Made by a program: the position numbers and the translations under genes. Shown here in pieces: positions 49,495 through 61,700 of a DNA stretch of 64,000 nt. Source of the stretch: Tubulanus polymorphus. Its lineage: Eukaryota > Nemertea > Palaeonemertea > Tubulaniformes > Tubulanidae. Under the pieces are notes generated by a model, which searched no databases, had not been told where the DNA came from, and saw nothing but the letters and a program-made list of their open reading frames with translations. The DNA is taken from the NCBI RefSeq assembly GCF_964204645.1, contig NC_134035.1, forward strand, positions 13,807,951 to 13,871,950, read 5' to 3'. Each line of letters opens with the position of its first letter. Position 1 is the stretch's first letter.

Positions 49495-49500
49495 AATAAA
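49495..49500 (+). terminator. Poly(A) signal, VPS26
   Basis: AATAAA 43 bases after the stop codon, followed by an ACT/ATT-rich stretch. A later AATAAA near 50,660 could give a longer 3' UTR. Confidence 0.5.
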
Positions 49501-49869
49501 CACTACTACTATTATTATTGGATTTACTCTCATTCCGCTGGCGCCATCTGCGCGAATGAGAGAGAGAGTGAACGCTCGCGCGTCTGCTTGTGTGACTTAA
49601 TATTAATCGTTATAATTACTGTATCCCGGCTACGGATGATTCGTTTCTATAGCAACTGTTTCCAGGGTAACGTGATGATTTACCGATGAACTGAGACGTG
49701 AGAGTGTGAAGCATTTAACGAATCATGATGAAATATGAAAGTGAATCTTTCCTGCTGCTCCCTGACCCCTGCTGCTCCCTGACCCCCGCTCCCTCCCTCC
49801 CTTCTGCGGTTAAAAATTCATGTTTGAATCTTGAAATGAAATCTATGTAATTTTGGCGTTAGAAGTAAC

Positions 49870-50130
49870 TCAGTTTGGTCAGGGTTCTACGCATAGCTCC
49901 TCCCTCTCACCTGTCAATCAGAGAGCCACAGGTCAGGGTTCTACGCCTACCCTCCCTCTCACCTGTCAATCAGAGCCACAGGTCAGGGTTCTACGCCTAC
50001 CCTCCCTCTCACCTGTCAATCAGAGCCACAGGTCAGGGTTCTACGCATAGCTCCTCCCTCTCACCTGTCAATCAGAGAGCCACAGGTCAGGGTTCTACGC
50101 ATAGCTCCTCCCTCTCACCTGTCAATCAGT
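49870..50130. repeat. About 50-bp minisatellite between VPS26 and SAP30BP
   Basis: Five units built on CACAGGTCAGGGTTCTACGC and CTCCCTCTCACCTGTCAATC, in the intergenic or 3' UTR space. Between 50,140 and 50,930 only an ATT microsatellite (about 50,255-50,285) is recognisable. A short 25-bp repeat (CCTACAGCTAGTCCGTCCCC) occupies 50,938-51,010. Confidence 0.9.
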
Positions 50131-51031
50131 ACGGAACGCGCATGGTGAAAATGTATGTCAAATTGCAGTAGATTAACAGGATGTAAAATGATGTAAAATT
50201 AAATATTATGTAAATTGTTTTTGTGCTTGTGAAGTTTAAGTAAGAGTACGATGTATATTATTATTATTATTATTATTATTATAATCCTCAGTTTTGTACG
50301 ACGCATTATGTTTGGTCGATCAGATGCCAGTGCCCCCTGGTGGATTTTCTATGAACCGGCCTACTACTGGTTTAAATAGTAAATCTCAGTTCGAGTAATT
50401 ATTATTATTAATATTATTATTACTCGTACGGTTGTATATAATTCTATTCAGATGGTAATAAATCTGATTGTTTTAGATCATTGAGAAAAAAACAGTAGTT
50501 CCGTTGCTCGTCACCAGACGGCGCCGCTAACGTGAGACTCGTTAAAATAACATGAATTATTTATCCGTGTAAAATATAATTATAATGAATATTAATATAA
50601 TTTGACCAGTTTGATTGATTCTACGACTGGTGAAAAATCTGTGAAGAAATTGTACAGAAAATAAACTTCAAATTGACTTATGAAATAATTGCCTAATTAC
50701 TGTTTTTACTGTCTAACTCTTGAGTGACCAGTCAACAGAATAGGCCGTAACACCTCTCCACGACCCCGGAACTTGAATCGCGCGGGTTCCGTATCCACAA
50801 ATATCGAGTAGAAAGAAGAGATGTTTTATATGAAACATTAATATTATATTATTCACAAAAATGCACAAAAAATAGACCACAAAATACGTGAAGTCCCATA
50901 TGCTACGCGGTCCTGCTAGTCCGTCCCTAGAACACACTAGTCCTACAGCTAGTCCGTCCCCTTAGTCCTACAGCTAGTCCGTCCCCTTAGTCCTACAGCT
51001 AGTCCGTAACCCTAATCCACAGTGTTTATCA

Positions 51032-54000
51032 TTATTTCTTTTTACTAATAGTTCCAACTGCTGAAATGACAGTAGTTTTAGTTCCCGATGCGCTGGCAGT
51101 CACTGATACGACCTGTGGACCGAGTCCCGATGGTAAAACTGCCGGTCGTTGCGATCCTATCAATCCTACTGGTTGTGAATCCCATTTACTTTTCCTTTCA
51201 CCTTGAAAATAATAAACAGCATTCAATTATATACGAAATCCTCACTCGCCACAGGTGGAATCGTCGAAATACAGCGTAACTTGCTGCTGAAGTTGGCGTA
51301 GTTATTGTGAGGTTACAATTGTGTAGAAAATTAAAGGTGTAAAATACTGTTGAATTTCCACTTCAAAACCAAATAAATCTGCCTTAAATGCTAGCTCCAA
51401 AGGTTTAGATCATTGCGATGATCACTACATCAATGACTCATCTAAATGATAATTTACATTTAGTAAATTGAATTGAATACAAAATGAGGGTTCAAAAACA
51501 GAAACAACTTCAGTAACGCATCGAGTTATCATCTAAATGACGACTTATAATTTTTGATTGTTAGGCAGTGTGAATACTCACCGGTAACTAATGAACTCAG
51601 TGACGCGGTCGATGCTGATTTTTTCACCGGTGCCGTTCCAGACATAAACTCAATCTACAAATCGGATAAACAAAAACCAGCAAGAATTCAGTAAATAATT
51701 CACTTCATTTTAAACGGATAATTGAATAATTTCTTACTTTTGTTCGATCTTTCTTTTCTTTTTCTCTTTTGTCCATTTCGGTTTTTTGTGTTTTAGCTGA
51801 AAAATGAAAAAAAAAATCGATTCATATTTTGTTCAGCGGAAAACTTTTAGGAGCTGACCAGCAGGGGGCGTTGGTTAAGCACCGGGAAGGGACCGACCCC
51901 ACAGCATCATAGACAATTATAACAATGTATAAACCCACAGTATTTCACTGCCTTCTGTAGAGAGACAAACCGGCAGAAATAGTCTTATTACTAGTGGTAT
52001 ATGTCGCTGCTGCTGCTGCCATGGTTGAATTCAAAGCCGACAGGAGAAAGGGGCGAGGGGCAAGTGAGTACTCACCTAATTCATCATAAAACGAATATTT
52101 ATTATATAATCCTGGATTATATAACTCCGGAGGATAATTCGTTCCTTTCTCGTTTATGTGACAATAATCGATCAATTTCTCATAAATACTGAAAAACAAT
52201 TAGAATTCAATAATTCAATCATACGAATAATAAATAATCAGCCATTGCTTTCCACCTGACTATTCCCCCTGACACGCACATTGTTTGACCTAACTTGATT
52301 TGCTAAGAATCCAATCAATAACACAGTCAAAAACAGGGTCAGATCTAAGGAATGAAAGCCACTTGCCCGGGGGGTAAGCATATGTGAAATTTCGCTTGCC
52401 CCCTCCAAAAAACTACTTGCCCTACACAGGCAGTCCGATTGGTGGCGCTATCATCCGTTGTATCTAGTGGGGAGAAAGCTTTGTGACATAAAATTGCACT
52501 AGCCCGGGGGACAAGTGATACCGGTAATTATAACCTACTCGCCCTGATGAGAATATACTTGTCCCGGGCAATCGGACAAGTGCTTAGATCACACCCTGCA
52601 AATATGTAACACGGACAGAAACTGTTTGATTTAACAAACATGATTTAACATTAACAATCTCCACATATTTCCCTGATTTCCTGCCTCTAAGCTTTTGTTC
52701 ATAAAATTCCTTGTTTTTTTTTTAAAGAAAAGATAAATATCCACCGTGATAAACATCTGGGACCGGTTGCATAGTCATGACTTAGATTTAAGACCAGTTA
52801 AAGACCAACTTAGTTCTATAGCCAATCTAACAAGTTAAGACTGGTCTTAAGATTTAAGACAACTTTTGGACTTAAGTCACGACTGTGCAACTGGCTCCTG
52901 GATGATTAATGATTTTAAGACGAACCTCGGATTTCTGAAATCAGTTCGTTTTTGTATCGTATGGTTTAAATTCTGTCCGGTGTGTTTCATTTTCTCGTAG
53001 AATTTCGAGATTTTTTCCTGTAGATGTCGCGAACATTTTCCGGGTGGCTCCGGCGGGATTTCAATATCGTCTGCTTTCATATTCTTGACGCTGCGCGACA
53101 ATGACGCTGGAAATATACAGATAAACCTTACAATCAATACACAGGGCTTTGAAGGAATGAAGGGAGAAGGGAAAAGAGAAAGCTGAGGGAATAGAGAGGG
53201 GAGGGAGAGAGAAGTGAAAGAGGAGGGGGATGTTTGTGGAAGAGGGGGAGGGAGGGGGAGAGGAAAAGAGAGCTCGAAAGGAAGGAGTTTAAGGCAGACA
53301 AGAGTGGGAAGAGAGGGGGAGGGAAGGAGAGAAGTTGAGGGAGTGGAGAGAGGGGAGGGGAGAGCTGGAAAGGAAGGAGTTTAAGGCAGACAAGAGTGGG
53401 AAGAGAGGGGGAGGGAAGGAGAGAAGTTGAGGGAGTGGAGAGAGGGGAGGGGAGAGAGGGAGGAGAGTGGAAAGAGGGAAGGGAGAGGAGAGGAGAGAGG
53501 GAGGAGTTGGGAAAGAGGAGAGGAGAGTGGAGAGAGGGTGGAGGGTGTGGAGAGAAAGAGAAGGGAGGGGAGAGAGGGAGGAGGGAGGGGAGAGAGGGTG
53601 GAGGGTGTGGAGAGAGGGAGAAGGGAGGGGAGAGAGGGAGGAGGGAGGGGAGAGAGGGAGGAGGGAGGGGAGAGAGGGTGGAGGGTGTGGAGAGAGGGAG
53701 GAGGGAGGGGAGAGGGAGAGGAGGGAGGGGAGAGAGGGAGGAGGGAGGGGAGAGAGGGAGGAGGGTGTGGAGAGAGGGAGGAGGGTGTGGAGAGGGAGAG
53801 GAGGGAGGGAGGGGAGAGAGAGAGGAGGGTGTGGAGAGGGAGAGGAGGGAGGGGAGAGAGGGAGGAGTGGAGAAAAAGGAGTGTAGAGAGAGGGAGAGAG
53901 AGGGGAGAGAGGGAGGAATGGGGAGAGAGGGAGGAGAGAAGAGAGGAGAGAGGGAGGAGTGGGGAAAGAGGAGGAGTGAAGAGAGGGAGGAGTGGGGAGA

Positions 54001-54839
54001 GAGGGAGGAGTAAAGAGAGGGAGGAGAGAGGGAGGAGTGAAGAGAGGGAGGAGAGAGGGAGGAGTGAGGAGAGAGGAGGAGGGGTTAGGAAGGGGATAAT
54101 TTTAACTTACATGAAAGATCAGCATTGATTGAAACGTCGTATTTTTTTATATCTCCATCGTCCTCTTCGCCGCTGGATTTTACATCCTCGTTCTCCTCAC
54201 CGTCCACTTTCTCATCATCTTCATCATCAGGACCGTACGATACCAGTCGAGACACTAATTAAAACACGATAAATGAGACGAAACACTAATCAAAACATGA
54301 TTAATGAGATGAAAAACTTATTAAAACACAATAAATGAGATGAAACACTCATTAACCCTTTCAGTGTGTCTACACCGCATTGTGTTGTATTTGATGCTAT
54401 TAGTTTGTATCTCTATAGAAAGATGGCAGCACATGTCAAACATAGTGAAATATCAGTATCTGCGCTACGGTGTGATGAATGTTTTAATTTTCAAATCATG
54501 TTTAGCACTTTCGGGTGTTAGGCCCTAAACATAACAGTTGAGACTGTATCAGGTTATATTTTTATTAAGAATGGTTGTTGTTTTATGGTTTATCGCACAG
54601 TGATCGCTATAGTTACCTTTTTTATGTCTAACCGGTTGTTGCGGTTTGTCTCTAATGATCACTTCCGTTTTACGAGCAGCTCCGGCCGCCACCGAGGACG
54701 GGAGAGGTGTCGCCTGGCGACTGTCATCGTCGTCCGACCCAGAAATATTATCGTCTATTCTCTGTTGTTCATCTTCGTGTTCTTCACCATCGGATTCTGC
54801 GTACATAGCTAACGACGCGATCGCTGAACTGCTGTCCAT
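51032..54839 (-). CDS. SAP30BP: SAP30BP (HCNGP family), 7 coding exons
   Basis: Nuclear protein known as a SAP30-binding corepressor factor and, more recently, as a partner of RBM17 in splicing of short introns. Exons (minus strand): 54,839-54,617; 54,254-54,111; 53,106-52,926; 52,188-52,076; 51,796-51,738; 51,654-51,582; 51,201-51,032. Phases close and give 320 residues (human 308). The order of landmarks is family-typical: an SSAIASLAMYAESDGEE-like head, an acidic Asp/Glu/Ser-rich region, the HCNGP core with EIPPEPPGKCSRHLQEKI and an acidic-aromatic YEKLIDYCHINEKGTNYPPE stretch, a Lys/Glu-rich helix, and a tail with RKSKWDS and TASASGTKTTVISAVGTI. The exon 3 donor (AG|GTTCGT) is unusual but required by phase and homology. 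A MITE sits 28 bp downstream of that donor. The 5' end faces the ARM-TIR gene. Confidence 0.94.
52334..52598. mobile_element. MITE family 1, dispersed copy in SAP30BP intron 3
   Basis: A 265-bp element with ends CAGGGTCAGATCTAAG and CTTAGATCACACCCTG. It is alignable over its whole length with 3,937-4,193, including the CACTTGCCCGGGGG and AATTGCACTAGCCCGGGGGAC motifs. Its presence outside the duplicated block shows the family is mobile. Confidence 0.8.
52759..52899. mobile_element. MITE family 2, compact copy in SAP30BP intron 3
   Basis: About 140 bp with inverted ends GGACCGGTTGCATAGTCATG and GACTGTGCAACTGGCTCC. The interior carries a single CTTAGTTCTATAGCCAATCT segment. It is the short relative of 34,453-35,046. 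Confidence 0.75.
53150..54095. repeat. Purine-only minisatellite in SAP30BP intron 2
   Basis: About 900 bp of almost pure G/A on the plus strand, with repeats such as GAGAGAGGGAGGAGGGAGGG and occasional GGTGGAGGGTGTGG variants. The Gly/Arg/Glu-rich open frames are compositional. On the transcribed SAP30BP RNA it is a long polypyrimidine tract ending close to exon 3. Confidence 0.95.
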
Positions 54840-55765
54840 TCTATCAGATACAATAAAATTACTATTGAATTGAATTGATTGAGTTTGAGTGAGGTTTTAT
54901 CTCGAGTTATTCCTCTCATCAAATCCTCTCTTAATCCTGATTATAAGTTAAAGATGTTTAAGATTTACCTGGTGATTGTTTGTTCTGATTCCCGGTTTAG
55001 ATTCCGCTTAATTAACGATTAATTAACGCTCAGATACAATCCGCGTCAATTCAATTCAAAAATTTATTACATCAATTCAATACAGCTGATATATTGAAAT
55101 GACGACGGCACGGACCGATACGGAGCGGACCTGATTCGGACTCTGTGTCAGTTGTCTAGACTACGGGACGGTAAATAGAAATAAACAACCCGGCGTTGTG
55201 CTATTGATCCCCAGTACTATACTATAACAGTACGAACAGACAATCAATGACAATCACGGATATGAAAAGCAAGCATTACAATCCGGGTAGGTATCAGTTT
55301 GAGTCTTGGGCCGGGGTCACGGCACGACCGGGCCGGAGGGCGACCCTTGGGCCCGGTCGGCTACTGCCGACTGGCTGGGGTCGGGTGCTTTATTGCTTAG
55401 GCTCTAAAGCGGTGTTTGAGGGTAATCTAGAGTTGAAATGAGGGTAGTATGGGCGGGGATGGGTACCGGCCGCGGGCCGGACCGACATTCGACGCCGACA
55501 CACTGATCCCGGCCATGTAAGACTATACTAGCCGGCTGGGGACGGATTGGAGCCTGGACTCCGAGCTAGAATGCCGGGAGAAGCCATGAGACCCGGCCGC
55601 TCTGCTGTAGTGGGGAGATATCATCAAATTTTGTCCACCGATGCGCGGCCGCGTCAGCACACCGAGTCTTAGCACTGTGTAAGTGCTGTTTCTTATATTA
55701 TCTAGGTAGAGCAGCCGCAGGAGCAGACAGCAGGTGATTGGACGAGTAATGAATCACGTGGTGTG
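54840..55765. promoter_or_regulatory. Divergent promoter region with GC-rich segment, SAP30BP / ARM-TIR gene
   Basis: 926 bp separate the two start codons. From about 55,280 to 55,680 the sequence is markedly GC- and CpG-rich (GGCCGGAGGGCGACC, CCGGCCGCGGGCCGG) against an AT-rich background, fitting a promoter or 5' UTR island. An E-box-like CACGTG lies at 55,755-55,760 inside the 5' leader. No TATA box was recognised. Confidence 0.45.
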
Positions 55766-55766
55766 A
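55749..55766 (+). promoter_or_regulatory. Five-codon uORF overlapping the ARM-TIR start codon
   Basis: ATG at 55,749 opens a five-codon frame whose TGA (55,764-55,766) shares its last base with the ATG of the main frame (TGATG). Such an arrangement can cause leaky scanning or reinitiation. Whether the uORF is on the mRNA is not known. Confidence 0.45.
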
Positions 55767-58700
55767 TGGGTAGTGCAGCAAGTACAACAATGACTCACCA
55801 TAGAGACCGACATTTCGAGGAATCGGTTGTTATGGAGAGCGATGAAGAGACGGAATTCCCGGAACCCGTTTCCGTGGATGTTAGAAGATTGAATAGACAC
55901 CGTACTAGTGAACCACGTCGAGTAGGAGAACCCGCTCTATTAGAACCCGCGTCTGAGGAACCGGACAAACCCACTAGGACTGAGGAACCCACAACTCATA
56001 AAATCGATCAGTTAACGGAAAAGGTGAATAATGCAATAAGCGATTAGCGGCAAATTACCCCCGGTTTAACGTGTATGTTACAGCGTTACCGCCGTCGGAA
56101 ATTTCACTAAACAAAATGAATTCACACAAAATTCCCTTTTCTTTCGTCCCAAACTAGAAAATTGAAAAGCATGAACAAATTTCGGGTAAAAGTTACTAAT
56201 GTTAGACCTATTTGGGAGAAATTAACCGCTAGTCCTCTATGACGTCATAGAATTGTCAACTTTCCCATAGGAAGTGACCATATGTTTCCTTTGCCGGAAT
56301 TTACAGGGTAATGACGTCATATGGGGTTTCAGAGAGGTAGCGCCATCTTTTCTTGATTATTGCTTTCTTTTCAGACAGAAGAGCTTTGCGTTTCAAACGA
56401 ACTCTTATCTTCACTCGGTTTCAATTCACCGCATGGCGGCCATATCGTCGTGTCGCAATGTAACGCTTTATACGACTCGGCAGTGCTGCCCCCTAGCGAA
56501 GTACCGCCTAAACCCGAAACACCTCAATCGATCGATGACGTCATCAACGAACGCTCCGAAAAAGTGAAAAGCGCGCTGGAAAAAATGAAAAGTTTCCGCG
56601 GTGAAATAACCGCCGAAAATCTGATGACGAAATCGATGTACGATTTTCGAGCTCAGTTCTTTACGATTTACAACTCGTTTTTGATACTGAAAGGCAAACC
56701 GATGGAGACTCGCAGACGTGCCAGACAAATATTCGCAGACGAGATCGTAGATCAACAGGTGCTCGATATTTATCTGAAAGTGATGGAAATCATTTTCGAC
56801 CAATCACCGACCGAGAAATGGCACGTGACCGAGAAAGGTGAAGCGACGCTCAGATACCGGGTTTTCTATTGCGTTATTTTGACGATTTATAATTTCGCGA
56901 ATTTGGAGAATTTCGCGTCGGAAGTTTGTCGAGCAGACGGCATGGTCGAATTCCTGAAACACATCATAGAATCAACACGTGACAATCACATGACGGAGAA
57001 AAATGATATGGTTCGTGAAATATTACATTTTTTACATCGGGTTAAATTTGGTGTCGCTGGTGTGCATTAGGACACCGAATTTGAGAGTCAGTGTCCTACT
57101 GCACACCAGTGACACCTGGTGAATCCTCGCTTGCCACAGTAGTTGTCCTACTGTACAGTAGCAACACTTGGTGGATCCTTAATTTCCCTAATAGTTGCCA
57201 TGATAGCAACCTGCCGACTTATTGGAGCCAGTCTACCGTTTAACTGCCTCAACACGAATACGAATATTTCAACTGCACTACACTGGCGCACCTGGTGGAT
57301 CCTCACTTGCCACAAGTGGAATCTAGCTCAGTCGACTAAGGAGTCCTCCTCTTTTATAAGATGTACGTAACAGTTTTAACGCGTATAACGATTGTTTGTA
57401 TATATTTCAGCATGAAGATAAAATCACGAAGGCGCCGCTCGGAATATTCTACAACTGTTCCACGTTTTATTGTAATCGGGAAATTCTACAGAACGCTGAT
57501 ATAATCGTCTGCGTTCAGCCGTTCCTCAATTCACCGAACGAATCGTTCCAGGTGTCAGCACTGGTCTGTACGGCTTATTTAGCAGACGAGAAACAAAGCG
57601 AGATTTTCTCGGCGAAACCGCAATTAATTTCGTTTTTTATGAATCGTTTGAAAAACGCGATGACTAAAGATGATCGGATGTTTGTCGGGTGGACCGTGTT
57701 AGAGATGGTTAGAGGTTAGATTTACTGTATACGAGCCCCACAAACACCAGCCCCACAAACATCGGCCCCACAAACATCAGCCCCACAAACATCAGCCCCA
57801 CAAACACCAGCCCCACAAACACCAGCCCCACAAACACCAGCCCCACAAACACCAGTCCCACATACACCAGCCCCACATACACCAGTCCCACAAATACCAG
57901 CCCCACAAACATCAGCCCCACAAACATCAGCCTCATTAGTCCCACAAACTTGAGCGCCACAATTCAACAGATTGGAACCCCATAATCCCATGAACCTGAG
58001 CACCGAAATTGTACCCTACATCTCGACAGTCCTGTTAAACACCACATTTTCTCGCTGTTAAACACCGCATTTTCTCGCTGTTAAACACCGTATTTTCTCG
58101 CTGTTAAACACCGTATTTTCTCGCCGTTAAACACCGCATTTTCTCGCCGTTAAACACCGTATTTTCTCGCCGTTAAACACCGTATTTTCTCGCTGTTAAA
58201 CACCGTATTTTCTCGCTGTTAAACACCGTATTTTCTCGCCGTTAAACACCGTATTTTCTCGCTGTTTAGGGGTCGGGCAGTTAGCATTAAACGATACCAA
58301 TAAGAGACTATTAGCTGAAAGTGAGGCTCTCAATTGTTTGTTTGAAATCGTTAAACAGATGAAAGAAACTGATGAAATTTCAGGTGAGAATCGTTAACTC
58401 CCCCCCCCCCCCGGTGGAGCCCCCCAGTCAGATACCCGTGAGAATCATTAACTCCCTCCCCCTTCGCCCAGGTGAAGGCCCAGATATCATTGAAACTGAT
58501 GAACTAACTGATAACTATGAACACAAAAGTAACATGTAACAGTAACATGTGCTTCACGGTCCTTCATCAATCTGAGGTCCATACGATCCTAATCCTTTCC
58601 TTAATGGGAAAGAAGAAACCTCGTTCGACCCTGCTTGTGTTGTGTCCTAAGTGGGTTGATGTGGACCTGCTCGCCCCCCCCCCCCCCCCCAGTCAGATAC

Positions 58701-61700
58701 CCGTGAGAATCATAAACTTCCCCCCAAAGTTGTGGTCGGTGGGTTGATGTGAACCTGCTCGCTCTGAATTGCCTCTTTTTAATATAAAATGCTTGGTTTT
58801 TATTCAATTCTTTTCACATAAGAATCGTTGAAAGCGATTTGGACGCTGAGTTTTGACGAACAGAATCGAAAACAGATCGCATCGAATACCGACTGGTTGG
58901 AAATATTGGAAACGTGTCGACGAAACGACGACGATCGACACGTGAATAGTAAACAACAAATCGTTAAAATCATTAACGGAATTCAATGGACGTTAAACAA
59001 ATCATCAGCTGAATCGATTAGTAATAAATCAGGTAGGTGTGAGTGAGGGGGTGGAGGGAAGAGTTCACAGGAGGGTCAGGTCCAGGGAGGCCCGGGGGGT
59101 GGGTGGTGGATGAGAGTAGGTCAGGGAGACGCGAGGGGGCGAAGGAGAGTAGGTCCAGGGAGTCGTGGGGGCGGAGGAGAGTAGGTCCAGAGAGTCGTTG
59201 GGTAGGGGCGCACGTATAGGATCACGCAGTTTGGATTCAGGGGATTTGGGTGTCGGCAGACTCGCTGCTTCCCAAACGAAGTCGCCATTTTCATCAGAAT
59301 TGAAAGTTTTGACACTCATCCGCCGGAAATTGCATCTCTTCGGAGAGGTGCTGTGTTTATTAAAAATATCTCGATCATTGATTGATGTAATAAGATAAAA
59401 TCCCACTATTTACAGATTAAAAGAATTTAAAAACCAGAATTTATTTATTAAATCTAAAGTATATAAAAGACACGACGTTTCGATCTCACCCTAGAGATCA
59501 TCGTCAGGACGATGATCTCTAGGGTGAGATCGAAAGTCGTGTCTTATATATATATTTTAGATTTAATAAATAAATTCTTGTTTTTAAATTCTTTTAATCT
59601 GTAAATAGTGGGTATTTATCTTATTATCCGTTCACCACGTTTGAGTGTGGTCATCGTTCTTGTGATTGATGAAATTTTGGATTTCTTTATCAGAGAATGT
59701 CTTCTCATTCATATCTGCGGCCCGTTTCCTAGCGACCAGTCATTGATGATCCCCTAGTTGGAGGCCACCGGCGACCAGTCATTGATGATCCCCTAGTTGG
59801 AGGTCACCGGCGACCAGTCATTGATGATCCCCCTAGTGGGAGGCCAGCGGTGACCAGTCATTGATTGGTTAGTAATAAATCGTTGAACTATTAGTATATA
59901 TATGTATGATCATTGATTTACAGCAGCTGGTGACGGTAAACATATAATGATCAGTTATCAATGGGCAGACCAGACGACAGTTAAAAATATCAAAAACTAT
60001 CTGTCGTCTGTGGGATTTAACGTGTGGATTGATATAGAACAGATGGGCGGCTCGACACTGGATAGTATGGCGGCCGCCGTGCAGGGCTCAACCTCCTTCT
60101 TAATGTGTGTCTCGCATAAATATAAAGACAGTCAAAACTGTAGAGCAGGTTAGTAGCCAGACAAACATGGACTAACAGTAGTCCGATAAACATGGACTAA
60201 CAGTAGTCCGATAAACATGGACTAACAGTAGTCCGACAAACATGGACTAACAGTAGCCAGACAAACATGGACTAACAGTAGCCAGACAAACATGGACTAA
60301 CAGTAGCCAGACAAACATGGACTAACAGTAGCCAGACAAACATGGACTAACAGTAGTCCGATAAACATGGACTAACAGTAGCCAGACAAACATGGACTAA
60401 CAGTAGTCCGATAAACATGGACTTACAGTAGTCCGGCAAACATGGACTAACAGTAGCCAGACAAACATGGACTAACAGTAGTCCGATAAACATGGACTAA
60501 CAGTAGCCAGACAAACATGGACTAACAGTAGTCCGATAAACATGGACTTACAGTAGTCCGGCAAACATGGACTAACAGTAGCCAGACAAACATGGACTAG
60601 CAGTAGTCCGATAAACATGGACTAACAGTAGCCAGACAACCATGGACTAACAGTAGTCCGATAAACATGGACTAACAGTAGCCAGACAAACATGGACTAA
60701 CAGTAGTCCGATAAACATGGACTAACAGTAGTCCGGCAAACATGGACTAACAGTAGCCAGACAAACATGGACTAGCAGTAGTCCGATAAACATGGACTAA
60801 CAGTAGCCAGACAACCATGGACTAACAGTAGTCCGATAAACATGGACTAACAGTAGTCCGACAAACATGGACTAACAGTAGTCCGATAAACATGACCGCT
60901 CCTGTATGATAAATACTATGACATCAGTTGATAATAAACCATGTGGTCAGTTTTGGCCGGCGGGTGGCAATACCGCGCCTCTATTGCCACAGTCGGTTTC
61001 ATGTTAGTGTATGAAAAATCCGCTGATGATTTGCATTGTGGCAGCACTGTACGGTTCAGTGGGCTTATGGCAACGAGTAGATTGCCACAGCCGGTTTCAT
61101 GTAGTGTATGAAAAATCCGCTGATGATTTGCATAGTGGCAGCACTGTACGGTTCAGTGGGCTTATGGCAACGAGTAGAGTGCCACAGCCAGTCTCATGTA
61201 GTGTATAAAATATCCGCTAATGATTTGCATAGTGGCAGCACCGAACGGTACAATCAGTCAGTCCTTGACATAGTGTATGATGTCATAGGGGGAAATATTA
61301 TTACGAGTCCTTGCGCTGATAAAATAAGAATATGAATTGTATATTTTTAAACAGAAGCCCAGTACGCATTTACACTAGGCAGGAGGATCATTCCGTTAAT
61401 GATGCAACCACACTACAAACCGGACGGCTGGTTAGGACTTATAATGGGTTCAAAACTTTACTACAATTTCTCAAAACCGAAACATTTCCAACCGAAAATT
61501 ACAGAACTTGTTTGCGCCTTGAAGAAAATACAGGTACACAAACAATCGTGACGTAGGCGTCGACGTTATCAAATACTGTCTAAAAATTTTTGTTCAATTT
61601 CTGTGGATTTAAATTCATAGAGTGATGACGTCACGCGTGGTGGTCAAGGCGACGAAATAACTGCCGAAACTGTTGCACCGGTAACAACAATGAGCGGTAA

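Noticed and set aside
53396-54128. Overlapping 139-233 codon Gly/Arg/Glu-rich frames
   Set aside because: They sit on a purine-only array in three frames at once, inside an intron of SAP30BP on the opposite strand.
54549-54616. Extension of SAP30BP exon 1 beyond AAAAAAG
   Set aside because: The GTAACT donor at 54,616 gives correct phase with the acidic exon 2; read-through adds unrelated residues before a stop.
55280-55680. rRNA gene fragment
   Set aside because: The GC-rich segment superficially resembles rDNA, but no conserved 5S, 18S or 28S motif could be recognised.
57041-57070. ARM-TIR exon 2 continuing to the stop at 57,070 as a short isoform
   Set aside because: Residues after 57,040 show no armadillo-like pattern, and exon 3 continues the domain in frame. 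The exact donor (57,011 or 57,041) remains unresolved.
60154-60893. Regularly spaced repeats resembling a CRISPR array
   Set aside because: These are head-to-tail 25-bp minisatellite units without unique spacers, in an animal intron.
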